Below, in pieces: positions 45,831-58,194 of a DNA stretch of 64,000 nt. The stretch comes from Ulva prolifera (taxonomy: Eukaryota; Chlorophyta; Ulvophyceae; Ulvales; Ulvaceae): contig CM041200.1 in assembly GCA_023078555.1 (NCBI GenBank), positions 9,013,528 through 9,077,527 of the forward strand, written 5' to 3'. The notes beneath the pieces are model-generated. The model did not search any database. It was not told the origin of the DNA and worked only from the letters and a program-made list of their open reading frames with translations. How positions within the stretch are numbered: position 1 is the stretch's first letter; each line of letters opens with the position of its first letter. The position numbers and the translations under genes are program-made.

Positions 45831-46503
45831 TGCGAGTGCACTACATGGTCTTGAGTCAAGACTTTTAAGCGCCCGCATGGCACATTTGAACATAAATGCA
45901 TCGCCACATGGCCGCCTGAAGGCGGTCAAAAACAAGCAGGCCTGGCTGCATCTTTCCGGGGAGCTTGGTGCGCCGAGTGGCAGTCAGAAGCACACACGTG
46001 TTGAATGCCTGACCTGCTGAACCTCCCATCATCGTTCTACACGCTGTCGGGCTCTGACACTGGCCTCGGACATTCTACGTAACCGTCGCAATCAAAACCA
46101 AAGCATGGACAATGCTTACTGAATAGAATACAAGCGTTGCACTTTCACCTGATCTGAAAGAATTCGTATCGGTGTGACTCGCGGTGGCGATGTCACACTG
46201 GATTGAAAGAGGTGTGAAGCAAGGCAGTGTGGGATCGGTGAGCAAGACGAGCCTCAGGTATGCACATCATCAGCCTCTGCAAGGTGCAGGATAAGAGTGG
46301 CTGGATACACCCCCTGTGTATACCTGTGTTGCAAGGACAAAGCCAGAGAGACAGGCAGCACCGCAAGACACACCGGGGCACCACACTCGCACGCAGGCGG
46401 CAGAACTCAACACATCCGACAACTTGTGATTCGCATTGGAATCACTCCTTGCGAGTGTCCCCCCTATACAACGACCAAGCCTGAACAGTTTACGATGGTA
46501 CTA
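45831..46503. other. Convergent 3' intergenic region
   Basis: Lies between P3 and M4. It holds an older reverse copy of the short retroposon but no gene. Confidence 0.5.
46318..46400 (-). mobile_element. Short retroposon, older partial copy
   Basis: Read on the minus strand it gives TGCGGTGCTGCC...GGCTTTGTCCTTGCAACACA, matching the tail of copies at 4054 and 62375. It is diverged, with no target duplication visible. Confidence 0.6.
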
Positions 46504-49094
46504 CTAGAGCTCTTCCGCCGAGTCACCATCGAAGCTGATGTACTCAGGAAACTCGCTGACATCGGCACCGCGGTCGAGCAGCTGCTGCCGGACCGCCTCC
46601 AGCTCCCCCGGCGGCGTCGCGCTGTTGCAGCATGACAGTTCATACGACCCCCGGCTTGGCAGCTCCAGCAGGCCTCGGCACCAGTCCACGTCAGCATAGT
46701 ACTTCCGGTCCGCGGCGGAGCTCAGCGCCGGGCCGTCACACGATCGCAAACAGGAGTGACGCAGCTGCGGCATGGCGGAAACAGCGCCGGCCCACGCCCG
46801 CACGAGTTCCGCCGTCACCGGGCGGACACTCGCTTGGAACTGTGTCAGCGTTGTCAGTGGTGCAAAGCACGCTTGGAACTCGTGCGCTCCCCCATGCTGA
46901 AACCCTTCGATAAAAATCGACCGCAGCTGCACCGTACCCTGCATCTGCTTTGCCACCATGCTCAGTGGCTTGCAGAGCTGCGCAGGCATGACCATATGCA
47001 GCGATGTCAGCAGGCGAAGCGGCTGCAGCGACTGTGCAAGGATAGCGCAGCTCAGGGCTTCCGCCGGCTTCTCGATGTCGCCCGATTGCAAGTCCAGGCA
47101 GACCTCAAGCGTCTGGAGAGAACTGAACGTGGCTAGAGGCGGCACGATAGGCGCAACGTGCTCGACCCCCTCCAGCAGCCGCTCTCCGCCTCGGCTGTAC
47201 AAGTCGATGGTCAGTGCGGTTGCTGACGCCGTAAGGCTGTGAACGCTAGACTGTAGCACCTTGGACACCTCTTCCGTCATGCCGCGCTCGACGCACACGG
47301 ACACCCTCGTATCAGAAGCGCCAGCAAACACGGCGACCTTGCAGCCGCTCTGACTGCAATGGAATGGCGCCCCGAGGCGGACATCAACCGATTCGAGGGT
47401 GGGGTGGAGCGCTTTGGCGTTGAGCATGCGTCGCAGCGTTCCGATGTCGTCTGTGCACTCAGCCGATGTGTTTGTGTAATCGAGGCTCAACAGCGCCGGG
47501 AGGCGCACGCCGCTCGTATCGAGGACCTCCATGCCCGGGGGCGGCCGTTCGTTTTCGCCCGGGTCGACCCGGCCACTGGCGTGATACTGCAGCCACTTCA
47601 GCGTGCGGAACGCGCCGCGGATGCCGCTGCAGGGGAGAGGGCGGCCGAGGGCGGCAGATGGGATATCAAATCTCAGCGAGATGAGGGACAGGGCAGTGGA
47701 GAGGGCCGCGATGACGGGGTCGAGGGAGGGCGGTGTGGGGGCGCCACCTCCGGGGCCCATGCATGAGGCGATCCGGCGGCGCTTGGGGGACGGAGCTGTG
47801 CCAAAGGCTGCGCCACGCCGACTTGAGGCGCCCTTCGTGCCGCCGTGCTGGTGAAGCGCGCTAGCCGTGCTGGAGAGGTGGAAGAACTCAAGCTGGGGCA
47901 GCGCGGCGATGGCCGCTGCCATGGCCTGGACGGCCTCCGCCGCCGCTTCTGCGACTGCATCTGTTGGGGAGACTGGCAGGCAAGGGGCGGAGAGGGTTAG
48001 GGAAGTCAAGCCGGTGAGCTGCGGCAGCGTGCGGAAGACGGTAGCTGCGGGGGGTGAGGGGCTGCAGGGCGCCCAGGAGAGGCGCGGCATGTGTATATTT
48101 GCTAGCTTTGAGTGGTGCAGCAGCACACAGCAGAGGAGGTCGGCAGCCTCTGCGGTGGGGATGGCGCAGGGGAGGGAGAGGGAGGAGAGGCCGGGCAGTG
48201 CGGGGTCGGTGCGGGAGAGGAGATCCAGGAACCTGAGCACCGAGGCGGGGCGGTGGCGCTCAGAGATGGTGAAGGGGCTGGCCTTGTCGCCTTGTGACGG
48301 GGCCCTTGTTACCCACAGGTCGGAGTATGCCTGCACAAACAGGGCCAGATTGCGATCTTCTGGCCATCGCGGGGGCATCACATCGCACACCTGCAGCTGT
48401 GGGTGGCACAATGCAACTTCATCATTGCAAGGCGCTGCGGATATGGGTTTCAGGCAGTGTAATGTTACTTGACGGCAAGCGTGACTCAGAAACAGGACAG
48501 GACGGGTATGTATCAGAAGCGGAGAATAGTACGAACAGCAAGACGGTGAAGGTGTAAGGCCCCACCAGCTGCAAAAGCATGGGCCAAGAGAATATAACGT
48601 CGGCTGACAGCTTGCCGGCTTCACGGAACACCAGCTGCTGCATATTCCTCCCAAGACGCAGCAGTGCATACACTATTGCCTCCTTCGCTGTGCCAGAGCT
48701 CCAGTCTGTGCCTTTGAGCCTGGCTGCAAGGGCTGCTGCCAACTGTGTACTGTTGTGTGCGGACAGCTTGTCACTCACCTGCACGAGACGAGGTCACAGG
48801 CAGGTCGTCACCTGTCATTTTCATCACGTCAAACAGATTTATGCACACCTGTAGAGCAAGGCTGAGCTCTTCAAGAGAGAGTTGGGACGGGTCCTGCATG
48901 ATCATTGCGGCCCAGGCTGCAAAGTCTTCGAGGGAAACGCCTTCAGGCATCTCCACCAAGCCGTCAAATTCCATAAGCGTCTCGATCACAGGTGATTTCG
49001 TAGCCAAACCCGGGTCGACAGGTATGCAGACGTATACGTTCGACCTTTCGGAGCCGTGCGGAAGAAGGAAACATGGCTTCTCGAGGCTGGGCAT
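46504..49094 (-). CDS. M4: three-exon M-type LRR protein, intact
   Basis: Exons are inferred at 48849-49094 (246 nt), 48566-48778 (213 nt) and 46504-48330 (1827 nt), about 761 residues. Exon 3 could start 66 nt further upstream, adding LQVCDVMPPRWPEDRNLALFVQ in frame; a similar stretch precedes AYSDLW in M2 and M5, so that start deserves weight. The N-terminal module reads MPSLEKPCFLLPHGSERSNV, then VSDKLSAHNSTQLAAALAARL. LRR landmarks are LDLLSRTDPALPGLSSLSL, LTGLTSLTLSAPCLP, SPKRRRIASCMGPGG, PTPPSLDPVIAALS and LQPLRLLTSLHMVMP. The C-terminus is GLLELPSRGSYEL then LEAVRQQLLDRGADV. It is divergent with intact P4, 550 bp away. No membrane or secretion signal was seen. Confidence 0.82.
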
Positions 49095-49644
49095 CGATGA
49101 ACTGCGGCAGAAATATGGCAACAGTATTTATATTTGAGCATGTGAGAAGGTTCAGCTCAGTATATGTGCTTGTCGGCGTTGTTGCGTGCCACGAGGTCTG
49201 ACGTGCGCACGAAAGCTGGCGCGTAGAAACACTGTGGTTCCGGTTTCGACGTTGGAACCTGGACTATCAAGAAAGCGGCCATGTGAATGCTGTTGACTGT
49301 TGACTGGGAATGTTACGATGCTGATGCATGGCCTTGACCTCCGCAGGTGCCCTGTGATTGTTCCATCGAGCAAGCCATATTCGAATAGTGTGCATGCGCG
49401 GCATCCCTGACAAGCACTGCTCCTGGGCAGATCTCGATACCCCTTGATGGCACTGCCACGGCCCTTCATGATGGAGCGATACACGTCCGATGATTGCCGC
49501 ATTTTTTAAGTTCATAGAAGCGCTTGCACGCGCGTTCAGATCCAGCGACTTCAGCTGCGTGTTCAGAGCCGCGACGGGTTGCCGATCAGCTCATTCCAAA
49601 CAAACTCACCAATGTCTACATAACTTCCTTTTGAGGTGGACAGG
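49095..49644. promoter_or_regulatory. Divergent intergenic region between M4 and P4
   Basis: This 550 bp lies between two intact genes, so it is the best candidate for a working bidirectional promoter in the array. It shares GATGCTGATGCATGGC and GTGCATGCGCGGC with the M2/P2 gap. Confidence 0.5.
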
Positions 49645-52393
49645 ATGGCTAGCGTGGAGAGTCCCTGCTTTCTGCTCGCGCGAGGAGCACCCCGGTCAAG
49701 CGTGTACGCGTGCATCCCGGTGGATGCCTCCTTGGCATGCCAGTCGACTGTACTTGCGCATCTAATGCAATCAAGTGGCATTCAAGAGCTGCCGGAGGCC
49801 GTGACTGTAGACGATTTTCAAACCTGGTGTTCTATGCCGTTGAAAGACTCCAGTGACGTGACGCTTGTAGACCTCGCCTCCGCCATCCAAGTGCGCTGCA
49901 ACAGCTGATGATTCCCTTTCTCTACAACTGTGCTTCGTGATTGTTGTGGCAGTGTGGTATGATTCAGGTTGGCGAGAGAATGTGCGACCGAGGCGAGCCA
50001 GCCCTGGCCAAAGTAGCCGGATTCCTCGCGAACAGGATCGCGAAAACGTCGTGGAGTGAGCACCAGGGAGCTGGCCAGATGCAACAAGCTTTGACGCATC
50101 TGTCAACGCAATCGAGACGCCTTGTATTCCAGCAGCTCCAGCCATTGGATGATGGGACGTGGTCAAACCTGCCTCTGAATCTGCAGCATGTGCGTTCTTA
50201 TGGCAGAGTCTGATCACCAGTTTCGTTGTTCAAACAGCGCTGCAGGCGCTGTTTCAACAGTATTCGTCGAACGTCAAGATTGACGCCTCTCCTGATCTTG
50301 TGCGCGTCAAGCAGCTGCACGTCACTGGCAGCGTTCCCTCTGCATGCAAGACGACCTGTACAGGTTTGTTCATTGGGCCTGACCACACAGAACAAAGCCA
50401 TGATCATTCATGGTTATCTCCGGGAGACAGCCATGACGGTGAATGACAGCGGCAGCACAGACTCTGCTCATGCGAGCACATCAGTCGCTTCTTCACTTCT
50501 TCACACGCCAACCGCATCACCCTTCCAGTCCTGGCTTTCTTGATGACGCAACACGGTCCATGACTCACAGCCAAGCGCTCGAGATGCACAGTTTCTAGTG
50601 GTCTATCAAACGGCATGATTTGTCATCATGAACGCATGCCGTGCATGCAGGAGTATCTGCAAGTGAGTGCCTGTGCTGCCGCAGGCTGGTCGGTGACGGT
50701 GAACGGGGAGCCACAACGGGGACCAGTCCACCCAACCTACGCACACATTCCCACTCCCCCCTCCCAGGACACCCTCGCCCTCCTGTCCCGCATCACCCCC
50801 ACGGCCCCCGGCCTGCACACCCTCCGCGTCCATGCCCCCGTCGCCACCCCAGCCACTGCGACGCTGATCGCCCAAGCCCTCCTCCATCACTCCACCCTCT
50901 CCTCCCTCAGCGTCCCCAATCTCGCATGGGACGCAAGTGGAGCCACGCCCCCCGCCGAGACCATCTACCGCACCCTCCCCCGACTCTCCCACCTCACCAG
51001 CCTCACTGCCTCCATCACCAGTGAGCCGATCCGCGAACCCGACACCACAGCCACAGTCCGTGCCCTTGCGGCCGCAATCACCGCTCTCCCCGCCCTTGCA
51101 TCTGTCACGCTCAAGAGCGCCAGCACGGGAGGCAGATCGCCGTGGCCGCCATCCAGTGAGCTTCTTCAGTCCCACAAGCGGCGCCGGTGCGGGGGCCTCA
51201 TCGGCCGCACCCCCACACCGCCCTCTCTCGACCCCGTCGTCGCGGCCCTCTCCACCGCCCCCTCCCTCACAGCCCTCACCCTCCCCTGGCAGCAGAGGGA
51301 CGCAGACCAGCTGTCCACCTCCAGCCTCCGTGGCCCCTTTGCGGCGCTCCGTTGCTTACACGTAGTCTTCGACGAATGCATGGCTGCGGCGCCGAAGGCA
51401 GGTCTAGATGTGCAGCCCCTGGGCCTCGAGCCGCTGCCCATGCTGCGTGAACTGCGTGCTGAGGTGCGGGTTCGCGCGATGGAAACCAATGCGAGTGCTG
51501 CTGCGATCGTGGCCGCGTCGCACCAGCCCGCGCTGGAGCTCCTCGATATCCGCGGAGCTGCTTTCCCAGCCGCCGCGGAAGCCTCTGTGTGCCCCGCAGA
51601 GACGTCAGCGGGCGCAGCCGGCCTGAGGCCGCGCCTCACAGTTCGGCTGGACTTTGCAGTCTGTCTTTCCCCACAGAAAAACGGCGCGGCACCCCTCGCC
51701 CGCCTCACGCAGTTGTCCAATCTTCACAGCCTCACGCTGTCAATCGGCAAATACTTCACGCGTCCAGGCTCAGACACGGGCTCGGAGCAGTGTCTGAAGC
51801 CCCTCACCACCTTGCACTCGCTCCGGGAGCTGGAAGTGGAGAGTGCTGCAGGAGCGCTGAAAGAGGGTGCTGCGGCTGCCCTCGAGACGATGCCCGTCAG
51901 CGAGCTGACTCAGCTGACGGCGCTGTCGATTTGTGCGGGGGCGGCAGCCTATCCGCAAGCGCGTGGCATCGCCGCGCAGCTGCCGGGCCTCACCAGGCTG
52001 CGGCGGCTGCGTGTGGGGGGCCTGCGCATGCGGGATGAGGCGGCGGCTGGGTTCCAGGCGAGCCTCGCGCCACTGACAAACCTGACGCGGCTCGATCTGG
52101 TGGTTGCCCCGATCAACGTTGCTGCGGTGCGGGAGTTTGCTGCGTGTGCAGCGCGTATGCCGCGCCTGCGGGCAGGGCGGTTGGCATGGTCGGAGGAGGT
52201 GCGTGCCGGATGGTTTGAGGGGTTGCGGGAGCTGCCGGGCTGGGGGCGGTACGAATTCGAGGTTGGTGTGAGAACGGCGGCAAGAGAGGAGAGGGAGTGT
52301 GAGGTGGTGCGGCAGGCGCTGATCGGCCGTGGCGCGTGTGTGTCCGAGGGCTGTACAAACATTGACTTTGGGAATGGAGGTAGTGACTCCTGA
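49645..52393 (+). CDS. P4: three-exon P-type LRR protein, intact
   Basis: Exons are inferred at 49645-49890 (246 nt), 49968-50189 (222 nt) and 50651-52393 (1743 nt), about 736 residues. Donors are GTGCG and acceptors ATTCAG and ATGCAG. The N-terminal module is MASVESPCFLLARGAPRSSV and VGERMCDRGEPALAKVAGFL. Exon 3 has LRR blocks LTSLTASITSEP, LPALASVTLKSAS, SHKRRRCGGLIGRTPTPPSL, LPWQQRDADQLSTSSLRG, LTQLTALSICAG and LTNLTRLDLVVAPI, ending GLRELPGWGRYEFEV then VRQALIGRGACV. About 70 percent of exon 3 matches P1 by eye. Intron 2 holds a 130-bp segment that also occurs inverted in P5. Function unknown; assumed to be an intracellular LRR adaptor or receptor. Confidence 0.82.
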
Positions 52394-52817
52394 TGTAAGT
52401 TCACCACCTCGTCTCAAGCCGCCACGTGGTACGTTTGAGCGTAGGAGCCACAAGGTGTGTGCATGTGCAGCATGGATGCCGGCATGTAGGTGTCTTGTGC
52501 ATGCAAGCCATGGGGCTGTTTGCATGGGGGTGGTGTTGAGTTGCAGCAGTGTACTGGAATCGTCCTACAGCAGGGCTCGGCTTTACAGCAGCGATGACGT
52601 TGCTGTAATGTGCTGCTGTGGATTGCCTGCAGTGCGATCTCAATCCCCGCCTGGTTTCCTTTACACGTCCCTGACTTGCATCATAAGCATACTTTGCAAG
52701 GCACACGATGCCAAATGCTAGAGTCATCACCTGTGCGACTCAGAACGGATCCATTGCTTGCCAGTGCCCCCTCCTTGACTATAACCATGCGTGAGATATC
52801 AACAAACAAATCACTGT
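52394..52817. other. Convergent 3' intergenic region, no gene
   Basis: 424 bp between the stops of P4 and M5. Nothing recognised. Confidence 0.5.
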
Positions 52818-55422
52818 TCAGCAGTCGTTCTCGAAGCTGATGTGCCCGGGAAAGCCACTGACTCGGGCACCGCGGTCGACCAGCTGCTGCCTGACCGCCT
52901 CCAGCTCCCCCTTAGGTGTCTCCCCATTGTGGCATTGTATATCATACCTGCCCCGGCTGGGCAGATCCAGCAGCCCCCGGAACCAGTCCACATCAGCATA
53001 GAACTCGTTATCTGCCGCGGGGTTGAGGTCTGGAACATCACATGAATACAAGTTGGATTGAACGATCTGCGGCATGGCGGAAACAGTGTTGGCCCAAGCC
53101 CGCACGAAGTCCGCCGTCACCGGCCGGACGTTCACGCGCAAGTAGTCCAGGGCAGTCAAGGGCGCGACGCACGACCAGAGATCTGGGCCTCCTGCATGCT
53201 CAAATCCCCCGATGGCAAGCGTTTGCAGCTGGCCCATCTCGTGAAGCTGCTTCGCCACCAGGCTCAAGGGCATGCACACCTGTGGTGGCATGTCAATGCA
53301 CAGCGACGTCAACAGCCTCAGCGGCTGCAGCGGCTGTGCAATGATTGCGTGGCACAGCGCCTTGGTCTGGTCGTTAATGTCCGTGGGCTCCACGTCCACG
53401 CAGATGTCAAGCTCCTGCAGGGATGTGAAGGTGGCTAGAGGGGGCAGCGCGGTCGCCACATGCTCGACCCCCTCCAGCAGACGCTCACTGAATCGGCTGT
53501 GCAATTCGAGGGTCATTCTGTATGCTGACTCTGCGAGGCTGCGGAGGCCAGACTGCAGCACTTGGGCTACTGCTTCCGTCATGCCGCGCTCAACACACAC
53601 AGTCACATCATCTGGAGCAGTGGGGACGTGCACTGTTAATTCGAAGCCGCTGGTGGTGTTCTCACTGAACGGCTTCCCGAGCCGAATTTCGACCTCCTTG
53701 AGAGCCGGGTGAAGCGCCGCGGCGGCGAGCATGCGCCGCAGCGACCCGCAGTCCTCTCCGTGGTCTGGCGAGGCGTTGGCATAGTCAAGGCGTGTCAGCC
53801 CCGCGAGGCGCACGCCGCTCGTATCCAGGACCTCCATGCCCGGTGGCGGCCCCTCCGCTCCACCCCGGTCGACACGGTCGCTACTCTCGTACGTAAGCTG
53901 TTGTAGCGTGCAGAACTGGCCGTGGATACCGCTGCAGGGTAGAGGACCGCCGAGGGCGACAGATGGGATGGTGAAATTCAGGGCTGTGAGGGAGGGGGCG
54001 GTGGAGAGGGCCGCGATGACGGGGTCGAGGGAGGGCGGTGTGGCGGCGCCACCTCCGGGACACATGCATACGGCGATCTTGCGCCGTTTGAGGGCCGGAG
54101 ATTTACAAGCTGCTGTGGAGCGGCGACTTGATCTGCCATTTGTGGCGCTGTGTGGGGGAGGCGTGCTGGGCGTGCTGGAGAGGTGGAAGTGCGAGAGCCG
54201 GGGCAGCGCGGAGATGGCCGCTGCCATCGCCTGGACGGCCTCCACCACAGCCTCTGTGACTGCATCTGTCGGCGCGGTTGGAAGGAAGGAGGCGGAGAGG
54301 GTGAGGGAGGTGATGCCGGTGAGCTGCGGCAGAGCGCGGAAGACGATCGCGGCGGGGGGGAAGGGGCCGCAGGGTTCGCAGGAGAGACACGGCATGTATA
54401 TCGTCTCTAGCTTTGAGTGGTGTAGCAGCACGGAGCAGAGGCGGTGGGCTGCCTCTGCGGTGGGGATAGCACAGGGGAGGGAGAGGGAGGAGAGGCCGGG
54501 CAGGGCGGGGTCGGTGCGGGAGAGGAGGTCCAGGAAACTGAGCACCCAGGCGGGGGGGTGGCCCTCAGAGATGGTGAGTTCGCAAGTTGTCCTGTAGTGC
54601 GGGGGGATCGCCCACAGGTCGGAGTATGCCTGCACGCATAGGGCTAGTGGAAGACTATCTGGCAACCGCGAGGGCGTCACACCGCGCACAGAAAGCTGTG
54701 GGTGGCGGATTGCGGCATCAACTTGCATGAATGCGCATTGCCTGACGCATGCGGGTGTGGGTGTTGAAGACAGCTATCATGGTGTTGGACGGATACAAGC
54801 CTGGTTGAGCGACAGATGGGAAGTAGTATGATTTTGAAGGGATGGTCAGTGTCGAGAATGTGTCAGTCGAACGGCAATGGCTTCTCCGCACCTGCTGCAA
54901 AAGCCTGGGCCAAGAGAATATGGTGGGTGCAGACAGGTTGCCGGCTTCACGAAAAACCAAGTGCTGCACATTTTTCCCAAGGCGCAGCAAAGCATGCACT
55001 GCTGCCTCCTTTGATGCAGTAGAGCTCCAGTCGGTCGGTTTGAGCTTGGCTGCAAAAGCAGCTGCCAACTGGGTACTGTTGTGTGCGGACAGCTTGTCGC
55101 TCACCTGCAACAGGCGAGGTATCTCAGACATCTCATCACATGCAGCTTCAGTCGTGTCAAATAGGTGTGTGCACACCTTTAGCCCGAGGCTCAGCTCTTC
55201 AAGGGCGAGCTGGGACGGGTCTTGCGTGGCAATCGCTGCCCATGCTTCAAAGTCGTCGAGGGAGATGCCTTCCGGCATCTCCACCAGGCCTTCGAATTCC
55301 ATCAGCGTCTCTAGTACGGGAGACTTTGTCGCCAGACCAGTGTCAACGGGTATACAGACGTACACGTTTGACCTTTCGGAGCCATGCGGAAGAAGAAAAC
55401 ATGGCTTGTCTAGGCTAGGCAT
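52818..55422 (-). CDS. M5: three-exon M-type LRR protein, intact
   Basis: Exons are inferred at 55177-55422 (246 nt), 54892-55104 (213 nt) and 52818-54629 (1812 nt), about 756 residues. As in M4, exon 3 may begin 66 nt earlier (LSVRGVTPSRLPDSLPLALCVQ). The first intron (72 nt) happens to be open, so exons 1-2 could be read as one frame. Landmarks: MPSLDKPCFLLPHGSERSNV, VSDKLSAHNSTQLAAAFA, LDLLSRTDPALPGLSSLSL, LTGITSLTLSASFLP, LKRRKIAVCMCPGG, PPSLDPVIAALS, LQPLRLLTSLCIDMP, GLLDLPSRGRYDI and LEAVRQQLVDRGARV. It pairs with the decayed P5. Same unknown role as M3 and M4. Confidence 0.82.
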
Positions 55423-57037
55423 GAATGAAGATGCGCCAGAGATATAGCAACAGTATGACACTTTTAGAATTTGGGAAATCAGCTCAGTATGATTGCTTGT
55501 CGGTGTGCTTAATTGCCGAAACCTGACATGCAGAGTCAATGCTGGCTTGCAGAGGCACTTCGTCTTCTGATCTCGACACCGGTCGTCAGTTCTGGCTAAT
55601 ATAATGCAGTGAAGTGGTGTCAAGGAGCTGTCCGAGCCGTGACGCTGGATAGCTTTCAGACATGGTGTACTATGCCGCACGAAGCTACCGATGATGTGGC
55701 GATTGAAGACCTCGACTCCGCGATTCAAGTACGCAACGATATCTTCTGTCTCGGTGCGTCCGCGGAGTCCACTACCACTTGATCGGCATTGTTGTGTGGT
55801 TCAGGCTGGCGAGAAGATGTGTGCGAAAGGCGAGCCAGCACTGGCCAAGCTAGCAGGAATGCTTGCAGACAGCATCGTGAAGGCTTCCTGGAGTCAAAGC
55901 TCTGAAGCTGGCGAGATGCAACGCACATTGGGACAGTTCTCAACGCAGTCGAGATGCCTTGATTTCCAGCAGCTTCAGCTGTTGAATGGTGGAGCTTGGT
56001 CCGACCTGCCACTACATCTGCAGCACGTGCGCCTCTGATTTAGATACTGTTCACCAGCTGCGCCAGAATTAAGCAGACTCATAAGCTCTCTTCTATCGAA
56101 AAGCCCTCTGCACCTCATGAGTGCTGTGCCACTCCTAGGCTGATCTTGTGCACGAGCACGCTGCTCTCTAGGGAAGGTTGTTCAATCGCCGGACCCGAAC
56201 AGATGGATTACTGAAGAGACTTGATTTGTCTAAATCGCCCGGGTGACAGCCATGGCTGGTGTTTGTGTTTGTGGCGGCCAACAACAGCCATGGTCCTCGC
56301 CCTCGCGGCCGCCATCGCCGCCCTCCCCGCCCTCGCATCCGTCACACTGTCAAGCAGCAGCACGTCAAGCATGACTTCTCAGCTGCCGTCCGGGAAGCCA
56401 CCTCCGACCCTCAAGCGACGCCAGACCGACGGCTTCATCGGCCGCGCCCCCAAATCACCGTCCCTCGACCCCGTCATCGCGGCCCTCTCCACCGCCCCCT
56501 CCCTCACAGCCTTGACACTGCACTGGCAGCAAAAAGCCGCCGACCAGCTGTCCACCTCCAGCCTCCGCGGGCCCTTTGCGGCGCTCCACTGCCGTCACAT
56601 CGTGTTCGACGAATGCATGGTCGCTGCGCCCAAGAATCGTCTAGATGTGCAGCCCCTGGACCTCGGGCCTCTTCCCGCGCTGCGCGTGCTGCGTGCTGAG
56701 GTGCGGGTACGCGCCCTGCACACCACCGCAGCGGCTGCTGCGATCGCGGCCGTGGTGCACCAGCCCGCGCTGCAGCTCCTCGACATCCGCGGAGCTGCTG
56801 CTTCTCCGGACGCCGGGGGCGCCTCGGCGTGCCCGGAAAGGTCTTCCGCAACCGCAGCCGGCAGGGGCCGTGTCTGCGAGTTCGGCTGGAGTTGGAAGTG
56901 TCCTCTCGACAAGGCCCGGGCTGCACGGTGCCCCTCGCCAGCCTCTCGCAGCTATCCAATCTCCACAGCCTCACGCCGTCAATCAGGAAGGCCTTTTCGT
57001 GGCCAGGTCCAGGTCCAGGTCCAGGTCCACCTGGCTC

Positions 57038-57170
57038 CTGGATCCAGGACGTCTTGCATGCAGAGGGAACGCTGCCAGTGACGTGCGGCTGCTTGACGTG
57101 CACAAGGTCAGGAGAGGCATCAATCTTGACGTTCGACGAATACTGTTGAAACAGCGCCTGCAGCGCTGAT
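57038..57170 (-). repeat. Inverted copy of P-gene intron 2 sequence inside P5 exon 3
   Basis: CGTCTTGCATGCAGAGGGAA through AACAGCGCCTGCAGCGCTG is the near-perfect reverse complement of 50228-50362 in intron 2 of P4. It marks either a local inversion in P5 or a mobile segment. Confidence 0.75.
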
Positions 57171-57196
57171 TGAATCTCTAAGACACAATGCAAAAG

Positions 57197-57285
57197 TGGT
57201 GAGGAGCTGCAGACATTGCTGCAGACCTGTATAGATAGATGCCAGATACAGGCCTGCAGCAATGTCTGCAGCTCCTCACCACATT
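57197..57285. repeat. Hairpin with about 37-bp arms in P5
   Basis: GTGGTGAGGAGCTGCAGACA... on the left is matched by ...TGTCTGCAGCTCCTCACCAC on the right around a short loop GATAGATGCC. It directly follows the inverted intron segment and abuts resumed LRR coding sequence, so it looks like a rearrangement junction. Confidence 0.8.
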
Positions 57286-58194
57286 TTCTCGCTCCGGGAT
57301 CTGGAGGTGGAGCGCGCTGCAGGAGTGCTGAGAGGGGCCGTGGCGTCGGCGCTGTCTGCGATACCTGTCAGCACGCTGACTCAGCTGACGGCGCTGTCAT
57401 GGAGCGTGGAAACAGAGCAATCACCACAAGAGTGCAGCCTCGTCACGCAGGTGCTGTTGCTCACCCAGCTGCAGCGGCTGCGTGTGCGGGGGCTGCAGAA
57501 GGAGGCGGCGGCTGAGTTCGAGGCATGCATGGCGCCGCTGACCAAGCTCACGCAGCTGGAGCTGGTGGATGCGCCGGTCGAAGCCGCTGCGGCTCAGGGT
57601 TCTGTAGGGAAGTCGGCGTGCCCGCCGCGCCCAGGTTGCGGGCGTGGCCGGAGGGGGACATTCGTGCGCCCAGCTCCAGGGGCCGGGGGAGTGGCCGGGC
57701 TGGGGGAAGATAGAGCTGAGGAATGGTTTGGCCATGGCGGATATGGAGGGAAGATACTGCGAGGTCCTGTGGCAGGCGCATGTCTGGTGTGGCGCGCGAG
57801 TGTGAGGCGGCTGCCAGTGCGCAAGATTCCAGGGAGGGAAATAGAGTCTCCTGATGAGGGCATACTCCAGACTCCTTCCTTGACATTGGATATTATTCCT
57901 TCATGTTCAGGTTGACGAAGGAGCTGCACGTGGGACGCGGCGAACGTGCAGTTACACCTGTTGTCATCCTCCTCAGGTGCCGTGTGTGTCTGATGAGATC
58001 GGCCGTGATTCTGGTCTTGGATTGCGCGTGTGATGGAGCTCCACCACCCGAACACATCTGCCGGGGTGACCATGTCTTCTCCATCATCTGCACCAGTGTC
58101 ATATGGCCGGCAGTGCTGCCCGGCAGCACATGTGACTTCCTGCTGCGGACCCAGCGTATTGCGAATTGCACAGCAGTCCTCCGCCAAACACTGG

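Larger units (their letters stand above)
55594..57915 (+). pseudogene. P5: decayed P-type LRR gene
   Basis: Exon 1 lacks its first half (remnant VTLDSFQTWCTMP near 55640). Exon 2 (55805-56026, 222 nt) is intact: AGEKMCAKGEPALAKLAGML. Exon 3 lacks its first 130 codons or so, starting at ALAAAIAALPALASVTLSSS (56290). It is open to about 56865 (LKRRQTDGFIGRAPKSPSL, LGPLPALRVLRAEVRV), then shifts frame and is interrupted by foreign sequence (57038-57290). It resumes at LRDLEVERAAGVLRGAVA and loses the normal C-terminus after AAAQGS. Not functional. Confidence 0.85.
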
